DNA of 64,000 nt from Bagarius yarrelli (lineage: Eukaryota > Chordata > Actinopteri > Siluriformes > Sisoridae): NCBI GenBank assembly GCA_005784505.1, contig VCAZ01000006.1, positions 9,246,724 to 9,310,723 of the forward strand. The letters are read 5' to 3'. This document shows, piece by piece, positions 1-14,054 of this stretch. Positions within the stretch are counted from its first letter, which is position 1. The number at the start of each line of letters is the position of its first letter. Below the pieces are notes generated by a model, which was not told where the DNA came from, searched no databases, and saw only the letters and a program-made list of their open reading frames with translations. The translations under genes were made by a program, and so were the position numbers.

Positions 1-1040
1 AATATTTATTTAACATGTCACAAAAGCTACTTCACTAAGTTAATTAAACCTCTTAAAAATTTCAATTAAGTGTTTAGAGGCAGGCAGCGCTCTTCAGTTT
101 GGTAAAATATTCCTGCCATGCACTAGATGTTCAGGCGTTTGTGTGTTTAATAAACAAGAGAGTGAGAAGAAGCTTCCTCTCGTTTTATCAAATCTTATTA
201 TGCTGTCTTACACTCATTCATCCTTTTATCTATTTAAGTGGTAGTTAAAACTCCAATTTTAATGATTGACTTTGGCAGTGTGATATATATTGCTATCAAT
301 TCAACAACTAAATGTTTGGTCTGGATCTGCCAGCTTGTTTTCTGCTTAATGATAATACTCTCCTTGATGATAACATAAGTTGTGAGTACATAATTCTGAT
401 GAATATGAATTTGTGAAGATATTTAAGGAAACTTATTGGCATTAGTTTCTGTTTTTTGCTGTTATACTCTCTCTTGGCTTTGGCTCTTTAACCCAGCAGG
501 ATTAAAGTCGCTGCTTGATTTACTGTAGTTATTTTAACGCTACCCATTTTAGTTATTTATACGTAAGAGTATTTTCATGTTGAGAGAAGGCGGTTTTACA
601 GATTAGTCTTTGTAAGCAGCAGCTCTCATTAGCAGGTTATTCATTAATCAATGAGCCGTATCCAACCTCTTAAAATATTTAAGGTATTCTCAGACTGTTT
701 GATGCTGGATGACTAAGATTGAATGGTTTAATAAAAATAAAAAAATATTAGCCATGGAATATTTACCTTTAAAAAGGACCTGTCACTTATATTTACCAAA
801 GCTGAGGGCTTGGAACAAATATGAAAGTCAGTTCCCCGTTATTCCTAAGTAATGTATGTGTACTATAATAATACATTTATGTGGACAATCCATAAATGCA
901 CCTCTTATTCTTCTGATTACTTGAAATAATGAACGTATATGAAAGTTTAGCCAGTGCTCCACAGCATTTGGTGCATTAGCCCTGATTGGTTTGTGAATCT
1001 TAATAGAGTGTAATAATAATACATGATTCTGATTTCGCAG

Positions 1041-1772
1041 CTTTGGTGCAGCTAATGGCAGCAGCAGAGGCCGGTAGAGATGTGGCCTATTTCACATTCG
1101 GCGACACGGCTCTCATGATGGACGTTCACAAACTACATACATTTATAAAAGACAATTATGTGACAGTGGGTAAGAACACAGTTGGCATAAGCAGCCATTT
1201 TAAAACAGACTAAAATGTCCTCTGACATCAAGACTGTTTATACTACATAAAATCAAAACCTAACAATGTTCAGATTCTGCTTATTAATCATCACGTAAAT
1301 CCATATACAGTGCTCTAAATCATGGTCACAATTATAACCGTTTTTACCAGTATGTATGAGCCAAAAATGAATATTCTATACATAATTAAACATCTAATTA
1401 AATAAATCTGTTACATTTTTATGTTTTAGAAAACCCATAGTTGTGCTGGTGGCTTTTATTTTTAATTTAACATTATAATAATAATAATTAGCGTCTTGCT
1501 GTAATACAAGAGAATTCTGTGTTATGCTTGCAGTCCTTACTTATAGTATCAGATACGGCTTTTTTTGCTAATGTGCTGGCTACATGACGCTTGTATTTCT
1601 TCTTATAGGCAAACTGTATGGGCTCCTGAGGCACTACTTTAACGTGGTGGTAAAGAACAGTCACAGTCCGAGGCCTGATGTCAGTCTTTATGGCTTCATC
1701 TATGATCAGATCAGCTCAGATCCTCCTCCTGAGCACACTGCAGCCTCGTCTCCGGCTCAAGATGGACATTAA
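1041..1772 (+). CDS. parg: Poly(ADP-ribose) glycohydrolase, last two coding exons (gene truncated by window edge)
   Basis: These are the last two coding exons of PARG, the enzyme that removes poly(ADP-ribose) chains from proteins after DNA damage. Exon 1041-1169 follows a TTTCGCAG acceptor, encodes the block A-Y-F-T-F-G-D-T-A-L-M and ends GTGG|gtaag in phase 1. Exon 1609-1772 follows TCTTATAG, continues V-G-K-L-Y-G-L-L-R-H-Y-F-N and includes D-V-S-L-Y-G-F-I-Y, then stops at TAA. Both blocks match the known C-terminal end of vertebrate PARG (Y-F-T-F-G-D-S-E-L-M and D-I-K-L-Y-P-F-I-Y). The catalytic macrodomain signature lies outside the window to the left. Presence next to ogdhl/c10orf53/chat fits human 10q11 gene order. 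No disabling change is visible in these two exons. Confidence 0.9.
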
Positions 1773-4700
1773 TGCAGGCCTGTCATAAACTGACATGCAT
1801 CCTTAGTGCTTCCTTTTTCTCTAGTAAAGATCTTTTAGGGTGATTTTGAAATGTGATGGACATCTGTATACCATTGCTTGGGAAATTCCATGATGCACCT
1901 AATGTGTGGCTTAAAAGTAGATCAACAGTGCTCCTTGTTGCTTGTCATTTATTGGAGACACATTGGTAGCTGGTTATCTGAAGTATGGTATGGAACTGTT
2001 AATAGTACAAATTAGGTAACCCAAAAAAAAAAATCTTGGGAGACTGCTAATAGGGCACACATACAGATTCAATTAAATATTGAAGAATCATGTAGATCAC
2101 ATTGTACGCATGAAAACCCATTAAAACACTGTAATAATAACTACTACATTATTTGGAAAAAGTCATTTGTTTGGCGTTTCAGAAGTGTTATTAAATGAGT
2201 TTTCAGTATATGTTGAATTTTACACATTAAAGAAAATTCTGTAAATGTTTACCTAAAGAATATATACTTGCAGTCGGAAGATATGTTGCGCTATTACTTG
2301 GTATGTACTTTATTATGATTTCTAATGATTTTTTTCCTCTTTTCTTGATTTACAGCCACTATCTAAAGGTGGTAAAAAATATACTTTAGAAAGGTGGTAG
2401 TATTGTATTTTATTATTGCTAATTAAATATTTTAAAATGACCACCAATCAGCTGCCGAAGTTCTGATTAAAATCATATTTTAACCCTTAAAAAATGTTAG
2501 CTAGGATTGTAAAGCCATCTTTATTAAGGATGCCTTATTGTTTTTTCATTAATTAGTAATAAATGTTTATAATCTATGCTTTATGTATCTGATTCTTAAA
2601 CATAGCAACAAGAGCTTATTTTACTTAGTTTTACAATAAATTAATACTTTTTAAGGAGAACGTATTGTTCATTAAACTAATGTTTATACGGGTAATTAAA
2701 GTCAATATTAGTAATTAGTTATTATATAACTGTAATTATGGTGAAATATGGTAGCTGTTTTGTTTTGTTGCAAGATTTGTTGTTAAGATAGCAGGCTTGT
2801 GTGACATGGTTCATTTATTACCTCTAATATGTAGGCTGGCGAGCAGAAGCAGGATGCATTAATATGTGTGTTATTACCCATTAGTCAGGGACTTAAAATG
2901 TGGCCCAGTACTGATTATAGTTTTGTTAGACCACCTTAAGAAGTTTGGTAATCTTCTCTTTCTCACAATCTTACTTTTAATTGGACTTAATTTACTGTTA
3001 TGTGTATTTTTATATACTGTATGTATGTGATGAGAAGCATGATTACAAGCAGAGGGTATTTGCATGACTTTTCAGCCTTTTCACTTGAATTATTTATTTC
3101 ACTACAAATGTTTAAAAGTAGATCCATTTCCATTCTTGTAAATGCTTTAGTGATACTCGAGCTATAATTGGAATTTAAATGTCACAGAAATGCATTAAGA
3201 AGCTTCCACTTTGGTGGTAAACAAAATAAGATCAACAGAACAAGAATGTCAGTTTTAAAGCGATTAAAGCAATATTTCACAAACCTCTGGGTTAGCTATT
3301 GCCTGCAGGAAAGGGTAAAAGTAATGAACACCTTTTATAAGATTCCTGACATAAAAGGCTCTGAATTTTAACTTTGTAAAAGATTAGATTAAAAAATCGC
3401 GTTAAACAAGAGGTATTTTCCTGATCCTGCTGCTGTTTGCTAGCTTTTTTTTTTTTTTTAAACTGCAGAAATTAACTTTTTCTTCTGGTAGCAAAAATAA
3501 GTACTATTAAGTTAAAACTTAAAAACACATCCCTTTATACACGTAGAAATGTTAGTTCTGATGTAGGTTAAATGACATTCTTTTTCATCCTTTTAGATAT
3601 ATTACAAAGTTATGGCTGTGAGGTTTTCCCCTCTTTTTCTTCGGTCATATGCAAGTCAAGAAAATGTTCTCCAGAAAAATAGTTTTTGAAAAGCAGTTGT
3701 GCTGCTTGCAATTTTGGGCCCTGTGAAAACAATATAAGGTTGCCCCCTGCAGTACCCCAACAGTGTGTTCATAATAAAACAGAGGGGGCCCCCAAAATGC
3801 ATGGGACATTACATTTCCTGTAACATTTGTAAAAAAAAAAGTCCTTTAGAATGCCAAACCCACTAAACATCTCATGTTTCTTTTTAGTAGTGGTGTAATC
3901 ACGTTTAGCAAGTTTTAGCACTACATGTGCAACATGATCAAACATGCATGTGTCCTGTGTTGATTAGTGTTCCAGTTTGCTCAGCTGTTCCTCCCACAGG
4001 CAGGTGAGCACGACAGGTGATGCTGCTGCGGGTCAAAGCTGCTGTGATTTGATACTGCAAGATTATCGACACTTTCCTTCGATTTAAACAGCAATACACT
4101 TCAAGTCGGAGCTAAAAGTCACCTAATCTTTCAGTTGCCTTTTGAGATGACAATTCTGTTACCAAAATAGGCTAAAGGAAACCAGGTGTGAAGTGTAATT
4201 ATGCGCTGCAGACGCCGTTAGCGTTTACTGCATTTCCCTAAAGCGCTGCAGACCAGATGCCAAATTTACATTGCGGCTAATGTTGTGGTGGAAATAGGGA
4301 AAGCGGTTGATTCTGTGTGTAATGATGTCCTTTAGAATTAGATTATGTACGTCAAAAGATATATTACAGTCTGATAAAAAAAAAAACTTTCTAAATATGT
4401 TTTTTTTTTTTTTTTTTTGTGTAACGTTACTACAAGTCGAGGTTTAAGACTGCTTCTTTTATATGCTGTAGCTGATAAAAGTTAAACTATGAACGATAAA
4501 CGAACAAGAAAGTCGTTAGAGGTTATTAAGAGTTAAAAATGTTTACACTGCTGACAAATTTATAATTATTCTTTTGCCACCTGTAACAATGAATAACACT
4601 CATTGAATTAAATCTCTTTAATATTTAGATTTGAGTGGGTAATGTTTCCATTATGGGCTGCACTGTGGCTTAGTGGTTAGCACTCTTGCCTCACATCAAA

Positions 4701-5387
4701 CAGGTCCCAGTATCTTCTCCCTGTACTTGCATGGGTTTACTCCAGGTGCTCCGGTTTTCTTCCAAAATTGTCCAAAATTGATTGTTGATTGGTAATTTAA
4801 CCAATTGTTGATTGGTAATTCTAAATTGCCCATAGGAGTAAGTGTGTGAGTGTGTGTGGTTGTTTGTATGTGGGCCTGTGATAGACTGACGACTTGTTTA
4901 GGTTGTACCCCTGTTTTTCACCCAATGACAGCTGGGATAGACTCCAGCAGATTCCTGTGACCCTGATTAGGAGTACGTGGTATAGACGATGCATGGATGA
5001 ATGGATGTATCCACTATATTTGCTATTAAAAGTAAAAAACAATTGAATTGAAAATTGAATTATTTGTCCTTTATTCGCCTTTTAATGAGGCACTGCTATT
5101 TATTTGAACACAACTGTAGCATTATTTAAGGTAGTAACATAACAAATATGGTGTGAAGGCACTTAAATATTCATTTTAAAACCTTTACCTCAACCCCACT
5201 CAACACTTACAACAAACTGGATACAACATGATCTATGCTCTTGTACCAGAATAGCTAAATCTCCACAAACACGGTACAAAAGCATTTACATAAATTAGAA
5301 TACAAAAAATAAAAAAAATCTAAATATTTAATAAAAATCTCTGTTCTTACTTATTGTTTTGTAGCTAATTGAACACTAATCTTACAG
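1773..5387. other. parg 3' flank and intergenic sequence
   Basis: Contains the likely parg 3'UTR (AATAAA candidates near 2557 and 2634), a long poly-T near 4400 and a SINE-like copy (listed separately). I see no coding exon here. The short ORFs show no family resemblance. Confidence 0.6.
4654..5004 (+). repeat. Teleost SINE-like repeat with tRNA-like head
   Basis: The head contains TGGCTTAGTGGTTAGCA, which resembles a tRNA A-box. The body carries the familiar teleost strings CCTGTGATAGACTG, GACAGCTGGGATAGACTCCAGCA and a GGATGAATGGATG tail. A second copy of the body lies at 60530-60745. The copy is diverged and will not be an active tRNA gene. Confidence 0.7.
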
Positions 5388-5854
5388 CCAGCCTTCCCAG
5401 AGGAGTGGCATCCTCTCAGCAACATCACAGCTGACAATGATTTCCTTGTCCTTTCTGATTTAATAACAACACTTGACAAACTTGGTAAGGCGTTTATTTA
5501 CCTTTATATTAATAAATGCTTAAAAATGTTTACTTAATAGTTAACTATTTCTGAATAGTATCATTAATCAATAATTCTGTATATCTTTATCAATGTTTGC
5601 GTATGTGTCTATGATGGCAATTTAGAAAAAAAGCTAACTTTGACCCTTGCCTATTATCAATAGATAGTAAATTATTATTACTTTATCATATTGAGTAATG
5701 TTTATATTTTTTATATTGTTTGTATATTGACTACAAGGCTGCAGATGCATGCAAAACAGATCCAACATGTTAAAATTATTTGTAGAACCAAAGCAAACTC
5801 TATGGCCATATTTTTAGATAGACAAAACTGAATTATACATGTGCTATACATTAA

Positions 5855-6305
5855 CTGGCTACTTCATCATGATTTCTGTACTAATACAAGGTAGGGCCAA
5901 TTGTTTGCTTCCAAAACAGCTCCAACTCTGTGACATGGGCTGTTGGATACATTCTCTTTGGGCTCTGCTCCATGTTGACATTTCATTTACTACATAATTG
6001 GAGCAAATTAGTCAGGTGCACATTCACACTGCCTGTCTGTTGTTATACTTCATCCCACAGCTGCTCTACTGGTTGCAGATCTGATGACTGGGGAAACAAC
6101 TAAAACACTGTGTACTCAAGTTCATTAAACCAGTTTATAATAACCTGTACTTTGTCACAGGGTGCATTACTATGCACCATGTGGCAATAATAGCAAAACT
6201 GTGCTACCCAAATAACCTCTTTTTTTTGCAGCATTTTGTGTTGATTTGACAACTACATTAATAAACAAGCGTGATCCAATTAAAGTAACCAGTGAGTGTA
6301 TATGT
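5855..6305 (-). mobile_element. DNA-transposon-like repeat remnant
   Basis: Diverged fragment resembling a widespread teleost repeat whose end reads like AATAAAGTGGCCGGTGAGTG; here ATTAAAGTAACCAGTGAGTG at 6277. It lies in an intron of the ogdhl relic. Family assignment is from memory of the repeat and uncertain. Confidence 0.4.
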
Positions 6306-7640
6306 AGATAGATACAAATACGATATCTGATTGGAATACTTGCATATGTCCTATTAAAATGAGTTTTTTAAATGTAAAAAAACTAAAATTATATAATTGT
6401 TCTCTCAATGTTCTTAAACCTGTGGCTTTTTTCGAGATCTTAATATAAGATCGGTAATAATAGTTTCTTAGTAAGTTAAATTGTATTTACTGGAGACAGT
6501 GTCTTGCCGAAAGACTGCTTATGTAGTCAGATCAGATTGTGCAGTCTAAGTGTATGCTAGCTAGTGATAGAAACTTATTTTAGGCTGATGATCAGGTTCA
6601 GGTTAATGTTGTCTGAGGCAAAAGACCATAAATCTTCCCTTTTGCTCCCGTCATGACCTATTGTTTATAGTGCCAACAAAATTCAGTGGGGATTCACCCA
6701 ACTGATGCACCTCTTACCAACACTATTACGTCGCAATTATAAAAGCCATCTATACAAAAACGTAATGTAACATGACGAGGCATTACACACTAAGAGACAT
6801 TTTCCACATCAAGGATGAAAACCATTTTTATTAAAGCAAGGAACCCTGTTAGGACTCCAAACCTCTACAATACAACCGCAACTGTGCCAAGTACATCATC
6901 TGGAGCAGTTCAGAATCAATATTTACTTTAATTTTCTTATAACATCACAGAAACATAAAAATTTAATAAAATATGCAATAAATTTAAAGGCTTTAAGCCA
7001 GTGTTACCGGTCGTAGAAGCTGGTCTGGAAGTGGCGAAATCTGATTGGTTAAAGAAACAATCTTTAATAATATTAACCAATTAGCAATTTGCCACTACTA
7101 ATAAAAAGTTTAAGTTACACATGCAGCACTACTGATTCTGAAAGCTTTGGCAGATTAGATTAACATGGCAGCACATAGAAACTAAAATCTGATTGGATAA
7201 AAAATCTAACATCCACATACACAGACTGGAAGCAGTGCAGCAAGAGAAACACTATAAAATGAAGAGAATAAACTGGTGGCAATAAATTAATACAATGTAA
7301 TGGAACAAATATTAGAATTTAGGTAAATGGAGGTCAGCTTCTGATAGTGTTAGGGCAGAAGAGAAGACCTTGCTGGCCCTGACTGCACACCAGTAACAAT
7401 AATTTTATAATAAATATAATTGCTTTTAACCCTTAATTATAATACCAATATTTTAAATAAACACTCTTGATTTTCTTCTAATCAAAAAATTCTTCTACTT
7501 TAATTACCACTTGCTAACATTGTCACTAGGCTTCTATAGCTTCAATGAATTTGATCTAGACAAGACCTTTCAGTTACCTTCCACCACATTTACTGGTGGG
7601 CAGGAGGAACACTTCATTCTTCCGAAGCGGCCTCAACCCA

Positions 7641-9278
7641 TGCTTTTAATTAGAGTTAAAACAAGCAAACACTGAACATCATCTCACTTTGTTATTAGAG
7701 ATTCGGTTAGAAAGATTTTGGGTACTGTGTGGAAATACCCTTGGTAACAAAGTTTAACAGTAACAGAATTGACAGTTTTACATAAATGCTAAAAGCGCAT
7801 GGGACAGAAATCATTATTAAAATATTTTTAAATTACCCAATGTGTGATTATTGATCAATTCTGTTTTCCCTTTGAATTTGTGGTAGCAATTTTGACAGTT
7901 ATATAACTAAATATTGTTATATTACATAACAAAATATCTAAATATTGAATTTTTAGAGATTAAAATATTTTCTTAGACAGACCACACATACTGTACCTTT
8001 TAGTGCTTATCAATGTGGGAAACTGCCCTCACTTCCTGTATCTTACATAGTATATCTTACATAGGCAAAGTATGGAATGGTAACAGGATTAATTCAGGGT
8101 AAACAGAAACCCTTTTTGTAAGGAAAATGTTATTTTTCTAGTGATTTAACTATTTGGGGCTATTATAAAAAAAAATTACTATAAATATTGACAAAAGACA
8201 AGAAAAATAAATTAATTTTATTAAACAAGGATATATGATGGAAAAGAAAATCACTGACTAATACAGATAAAATGAAATCATGATTTTCAACTATATAAGA
8301 CATTTGATAATTAAAAATGTAACCATTAAAAAAAACAGCCAAAATAATGGCTTTGGACACCAAATGTACCTGCAAATATAGAATCACCAAGGCCCGTGCA
8401 CAGGGTGGTGTTCCGGTGGCCACTGCCCTTCTTCTGCCCTCATTGACTGGGGTGCTCCTCTCACCAACCCCACCAACCCAACTCAAAGCATTCTGTCACC
8501 GCTCTGCTTAAAAAAACTGTGTGTAAGTTGCGTGTATTTCTGTGCTGTCTGTAGCTTCACTAACACAATCTGTGTACCTGCTGTCCTGTGGAGTGGAAGG
8601 AAGAAAGAATAAAGAGAGACTGCTTAAGGCAATAACAGATTGAAATGCTCTAGTAAGCCAGCAGGTATATCATCTTAAAAATATTTAAACATTTGTCATT
8701 AGGTATATTTCTCTTTATAATCACTTATTTTATATATTAATACTATATTTATATATTAATACTATAACACATCATATTTGTTTTCATTTTATTAAACCTT
8801 ATATAAATATTAGGCCTATAACTAGTTAAACAGTATAAATGTTCTAAATAGGTTGTTTTTTATTATAAGTTTATAGTGCATAATGTTAAATTACATGTCT
8901 AATACTTGCGATGAAGTTAAGGCAGCTTCAGGCTCAGAAAGTGAGAATCCACTGAGCATCAGCTTAATTAGAGAGGTGCAAGGTAAACTGTAAACTTAAA
9001 TTGCAAGGAATCTGCCAGTGTGATAGAATAGAAAGGACCAGTGCACTTTTGAGATATCAGCAATGTGTGTGAATCATGAAAGATTATAAAGATATTGTAG
9101 GACCAAATTAAGAAAGCTTTTGCTATAGAAGAAAGAAGTAAATTTCATAATGTAAAACAGTGAATAGTTTCTGTTATTATCAGCAATGTGGAATTGTAAT
9201 CACCCATATGCAATATAGAGATTTAATTTTAAAGATGTAGTATTGAGATTGACAGACTGAACAATAAATAATGTAAAT
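7641..9278. other. ogdhl region with missing exons
   Basis: In an intact gene this stretch would hold the exons for the thiamine-diphosphate-binding core. I see no recognisable OGDH coding sequence. At 8385-8500 there is an unclassified GC-richer repeat fragment in otherwise AT-rich DNA. Confidence 0.5.
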
Positions 9279-9579
9279 TACCCTACTGATTTGGTTCATG
9301 TGGTCAACGCACCCATTTTCCATATTACGGCTGATGCTGTGATGTATGTGTGCAGCGTGACTGCAGAATGGAGAAATACTTTAAACATGGACGTGGTCAT
9401 TGATTTGGTAAGCCTTAGACTACACATCTCTGACCCAAAGACAGGAATGTAACCAAGGGCTGGCTGCTGAGATGTTGAAATAGGGAAAAGATAATAACCT
9501 ACAGTTTACATTAAATGATCGTTACAATATGCTGTAATTAACAAAAGCATGCTGTGTTACCCAAATGAGGATAGGTTCC

Positions 9580-9760
9580 CTATTGAGTCTGGTTTCTCCT
9601 TACTTTACCTTAGGGGGTTTTTCTTTGCCACAGTTGCCTCTGGCTTGCCATTAGGGACAAACTTACACTTTTTACTTTTTACTGCATTCTGTGTAAAGCT
9701 GCTTGAAGACAATGTCTGTTGTTAAAAGCGCTATACAAATAAAATTGAATTGAATTGATG
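9580..9760 (+). repeat. Teleost repeat tail (LINE/SINE 3' end type)
   Basis: Contains TTGAGTCTGGTTTCTCCTTA and ends with AAAGCGCTATACAAATAAAA followed by a short TTGAAT repeat, the usual 3' end of an abundant fish retroelement family. It lies between ogdhl relic exons. Confidence 0.6.
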
Positions 9761-10849
9761 CCACATTTGCTCAACAGCTGCTGCCTAAAATCATCCTACC
9801 TCCTACATCTACTGTAGAAAACACAAAGCATGAACCCAGCCATTTTTCCACTGGCCATGGTTGACACTCTGTCTGGCCCAGAGACAGCTCGTTTTATTTA
9901 CAAGCATATCGCTGTCACTCTCCGTTCACCACCATAGCTCAGGGGAATATGCTCAGGGAATAAATTGTGATGTACAGCTTACTCATTTCTCTATTCCAGA
10001 GCACATAGGTGCCTTGTCTAATGAATCATCAGTCACATATGCATTAAGCTCGTGTGTTTCTCTGATAAAGATGGTAGATGGTGAGTGTACTATTTTGCAC
10101 ACAATGAGTTATATCCATATCCTGGTGACTGTTTTCAGGAGAAAGTGGCTAAGGACTGTTAGTTATCTTTTTATCTAAAAGAAATACAGAATCGACAAAA
10201 ATTAAATAAAAAAAATTCTATACTTAGAGTTCTTTACAGGCAAGGGGGAATTAAAGTGTATAAGCTGTCCTCACAATGGACTCCCTGAGGACATTCTAAA
10301 GCACATCGTCCAGGCTGCCGGCTCTGTTCCTCAGCAGGACTTCTCCATTCACAGTGGTAAGCCTCAGATGTTATCAAGTCCAACAGATTTGGTTGTGTTT
10401 GTCTACAGTGTCTGATTTGTTTCAGCCTACGCACACCAGTGCTGTAATGGTGGAGTTATGGACAATTGGCTGAGCTTACTGTAACGCTGCAGCAGTAGTG
10501 CTGAAGTGCCTACACAGCTGGAATGCAGCTACACTTAGGGACTTTTACACTAAACCAACAAGCCTCAGCCTGACAGCTCTGAACACTGCTAAGTCATCCT
10601 AACCATGTTTTAACCAAAGCTTCTTTATAGCAGGCCCCTAAGCTCATTGTTTAAACTGTTTCATTTTTATGAATGAGCTCACCTGCAACTATGAGCTTAC
10701 TTTTTGGTCAGTATTTAACCTTTTCATATATTATGGATAACCTATTTCTTTTAAAGCAAACTTTTCTCGATAGATCTTATCTTTTTCTCTAGTCATGAAA
10801 AGCAAGCATGCAAGATATTTTCCTACTTATTTGTTTGTGCATAAAATTT

Positions 10850-11032
10850 TCATCATTTGGCAAATGCCATCATCCAGAACGACTTACATTTATCTCTTTT
10901 TTTTAGACAGCTAAGTAATTATGGGTTGAGGGCCTTGCTTAGGGCCCCCATTGGTGGCTTTGTGGTGCTGGGAATCGAACCCCGGTCTTTCTGGTATCAG
11001 TCCAACACTTTAACTACTAAGCCTTCCCATGT
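10850..11032 (-). repeat. tRNA-derived SINE, reverse orientation
   Basis: On the minus strand it reads as a tRNA-like head with A-box and B-box (the complement of GGGAATCGAACCCCGGTC is visible at 10970), followed by the tail whose plus-strand complement is TTTGGCAAATGCCATCATCC. Same family as copies at 44140-44290 and 61061-61206. Confidence 0.7.
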
Positions 11033-11356
11033 ATTAAAGATAATTAAAAGATATATTAATCTTTTGTTTAATTAAAAATCTTTACAATTTGGGCTATGCA
11101 TATAATTCCAAATTAGTGATCTTATTTATAATAAATAAATTGTATTTTTTTCCATCTTTTATTTTTCTATGGTCTCTTACATGCTTACCTCTTCCAAATC
11201 CCAGATGTGTTAAGGGATCTTGTGCAGCCGTGTCGACATGCTTAGCAAGCGTACAATGGACTGGGCTCTTGGGAAATACATGGCGTTTGGCTCGCTGCTT
11301 AAGGATGGTGTCCATGTTAGACTGAGTGGGCAAGATGTGGAAAGAGGAACCTTAAG

Positions 11357-14054
11357 GTGGGTGTACAAATACAGTGCACCAGCATACTGATTTCACAATA
11401 CCTAAATTGGTACACTCAATCTGATCTTTGACAGAGAAACCTAACTAATGGCACACATACATTTTCAAGGCAAAACATTTTTTTAAACATACACTAGGTA
11501 TTTGTGACAAAACAAATTAAACTAAATATGTCATAAACAAAATGGTCTATAATTGCATTCATTAGTTTCCTAAGGACAACGAGTCTACTGTCTCATCATT
11601 TAAAATGGCAAAGAGAAGCTCTCTGCTTCACAGCTTCATTTAATGTCTAAACAGTGACAGACGACATCAGTTTGTCTTAAAGAAGACTCCCAGAGGAAAG
11701 AAAGCGATGCCCACATGGTGTTGTCACGGTACTGCTTCTGCTAGCATTGAAGGAAACCTGTTTGACAACACCCCACAGCAGCACTACCTCAGATGCACAC
11801 TGCCGGTTCCAGAGACATTGCTAATCACCTGCAATAAATTTCATATATATTGTTTTTATTTACTAGTTTGCTTTCCATTTCTTTTGTGCATAGCTTACTT
11901 CACAGAGCCTGGTCTGTTTCTGATCTCAGGAAATACAGAGAAAGTGTTAGTGAGAGGAAAAAGCTGTTGTCTCAAGAGTCTCATTGATGAGAATTTTCTG
12001 TGGGTTGATGCATTCAGTCAATGCCACCCGGCTTTCTCCGAGCCCTGGGGAGTGAACATATCACCGTGCCTTAGTCTAGCACTCCTGTCTTTACCTAACA
12101 GCTATGAGTAATTGATTCTTTGAGAGGGTGTTCGCCCCGGTGTTTAGTTCTTCTGATTGATGTAGCTAGACAATCTAAGAAGACAGTGCTAGTGCAGCAC
12201 AGCACAAAAAGATACTTTCTCATCACAACTGTGTTTAAATGAGAACAGCAAATAGATTCCAATTAGGGCTAATTCGCTTTTCAGTTTTGCTTAGCTACAC
12301 CCTCCCTTTCAGTTTATTTAAGCATGTGAATTACCAGCTGCTTCCGTGATACTCTAAATGATATTTAAAGATAAACGGTGGGTAACTTATTTTATTTCCC
12401 ATTACTTAACATTTTGTTAAAACTGCTACAAAAACAATAGGGTGTGTGCAGATTTTGTATTCGTGTTTAGTTACAGTCATTCTTTCACTGCAGCCATCTG
12501 ACTCTTGATTATTCAATAACTACACAGACCTTAGTTGAAACTAGCTGCAACATCGTTACTGTGATGTTCAAGGGATTGTCAATGCTTGTCTCGTTGCATT
12601 GAATATGATGGCTGATTTAATCATCACATCTGAGTGACCTAGCAAAATGCATCACATCAACTTTATTATTACCTCATATCATTTTCTTTTTTTTGTCTCT
12701 TTTTTTATGCAGTTAAGTTGTACAGTGACCTGACAACGCCAAAAATTGGTGTCACAAATTGGAACACTGCGTTCAAAATCATTGTTTACACAGATTAAGA
12801 TGTGAGATTTTCAGTACTGAATAATAATAGCTAATATGACTTTGCAGTCACTGTCACCATGTCCTGCATAACCAGGAAGTGGATCGTTGGACCGGCAGAT
12901 CCAAGCTTCCTACATGTTCAAAAAAATGTTATCTTTTATTTATTGGGGAATTGATAGCTCAGTGGTTAATGTGTTGGCATGCTAACCAGAAGCTCAAAGG
13001 TTCAATTCCCAGCACCAACAAAAAAAAAGCTCAGTTGGATAAATGTTGTCCTAGATTAGGGATACCTTAAATGTGGCATTTATATGTTGATGTGATACTT
13101 TTAGTTAAGCAAAAGTTTAAATGTAGATAATTGTTCAAATAAATAAAACACTAAAAATAAATAAAATTCTTTAAACAAATACCTTGCAAAACTTCAATTA
13201 CAATCATTAATATCAAAATAAACAAATAATCAATAGTTTTGGATAGTTCTGGGCATTTTTTCCCTAATTTTTTCAAACTAACAACTTTGGATTTTTTTCC
13301 CCGAAGTTGTTAGTCTGATGAATTCAGTTGGGTTTTGCTATGGCCAGTCCCAATGCACTGATATGCTGGAAGGCACAGTTTGAAGATTTTAGTGTATTAT
13401 AGTCCTGGCAAGTCCAAGTGCCATCGACCTTCTGCTTCCCCATGACTTGGAAGGAAAGGTTAGTAGTAAATCTACACTAAACTCAGTGAGTTCGTATTTA
13501 GGGTAGTACACAATACACTTCTATGTGATGTATGCTGGGTTACAAGAACACAATTAAGAAATTATTAATGAGCGCATAGGAAATCTGGCAAGCTCATTGG
13601 ATTGTAATACACTTGTAGTTTGATTTATATTTGTCCATGTTCAGTGGTTGTAAATGTAACACATGTAATCATAAAAGACTAGTTATGTACTACTTTTATA
13701 CATTATAAAGGGTTAATGCCAAGTTATTTTTTCCTGTCCTAATAAGTAAAGTTACAATTATGTGCATTTACAATGATACAACATATTAGCTACACTAATA
13801 GAATTGTTATTTTAAATAAGTAGCTGGGAGTTTCCAGTAATTTGGTACTTTATATACTTCATTCCACAGTTATTACTGAAGTAATCTGTACTGGAGGACA
13901 AATTATCGTGCTCTTGTTTCTCTTTACAATTTAAAGCAAAGTAATTGCATAAAGATCAATAATGATGACTTAAGTTTGGCAGGGTCTTTTTTAAATGAGG
14001 ACATCGTTCAGCTTAGCTTGCTGTGTGATGTGTACTTGTGTGTGTTTTCACCAG
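11357..14054. other. ogdhl intronic/eroded region
   Basis: The exons that should follow the D-V-E-R-G-T codons (the H-R-H-H-V block onwards) are not detectable. The open stretch at 11707-12111 has no family resemblance. A tRNA-like SINE head is present at 12949-13025 (GATAGCTCAGTGGTTAA and GGTTCAATTCCCAGCACC). Confidence 0.5.
12949..13025 (+). repeat. tRNA-derived SINE head
   Basis: A-box-like TAGCTCAGTGGTTAA and B-box-like GGTTCAATTCCC with tRNA-like spacing, followed by an A-rich run. The flanks do not fold into a proper tRNA acceptor stem, so I read it as a SINE 5' end, not a tRNA gene. Confidence 0.6.

Noticed and set aside
8163..8486. 107-codon open frame on the minus strand
   Set aside because: Lies in a repeat fragment plus AT-rich DNA in the ogdhl relic, with no family resemblance or splice context.
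11211..11213. TAA as a nonsense mutation in ogdhl
   Set aside because: With the incoming splice phase, the codons here read in another frame and the break is better explained by a one-base insertion near 11214. The exon is disrupted either way.
11707..12111. 134-codon open frame on the plus strand
   Set aside because: Does not match OGDHL, which should occupy this region, or any other family I recognise. Ordinary chance frame.
12949..13025. Possible tRNA gene
   Set aside because: A- and B-boxes are present but the acceptor stem does not pair and an A-run follows. Also the other tRNA-like heads (10970, 44150, 61065) belong to SINEs.
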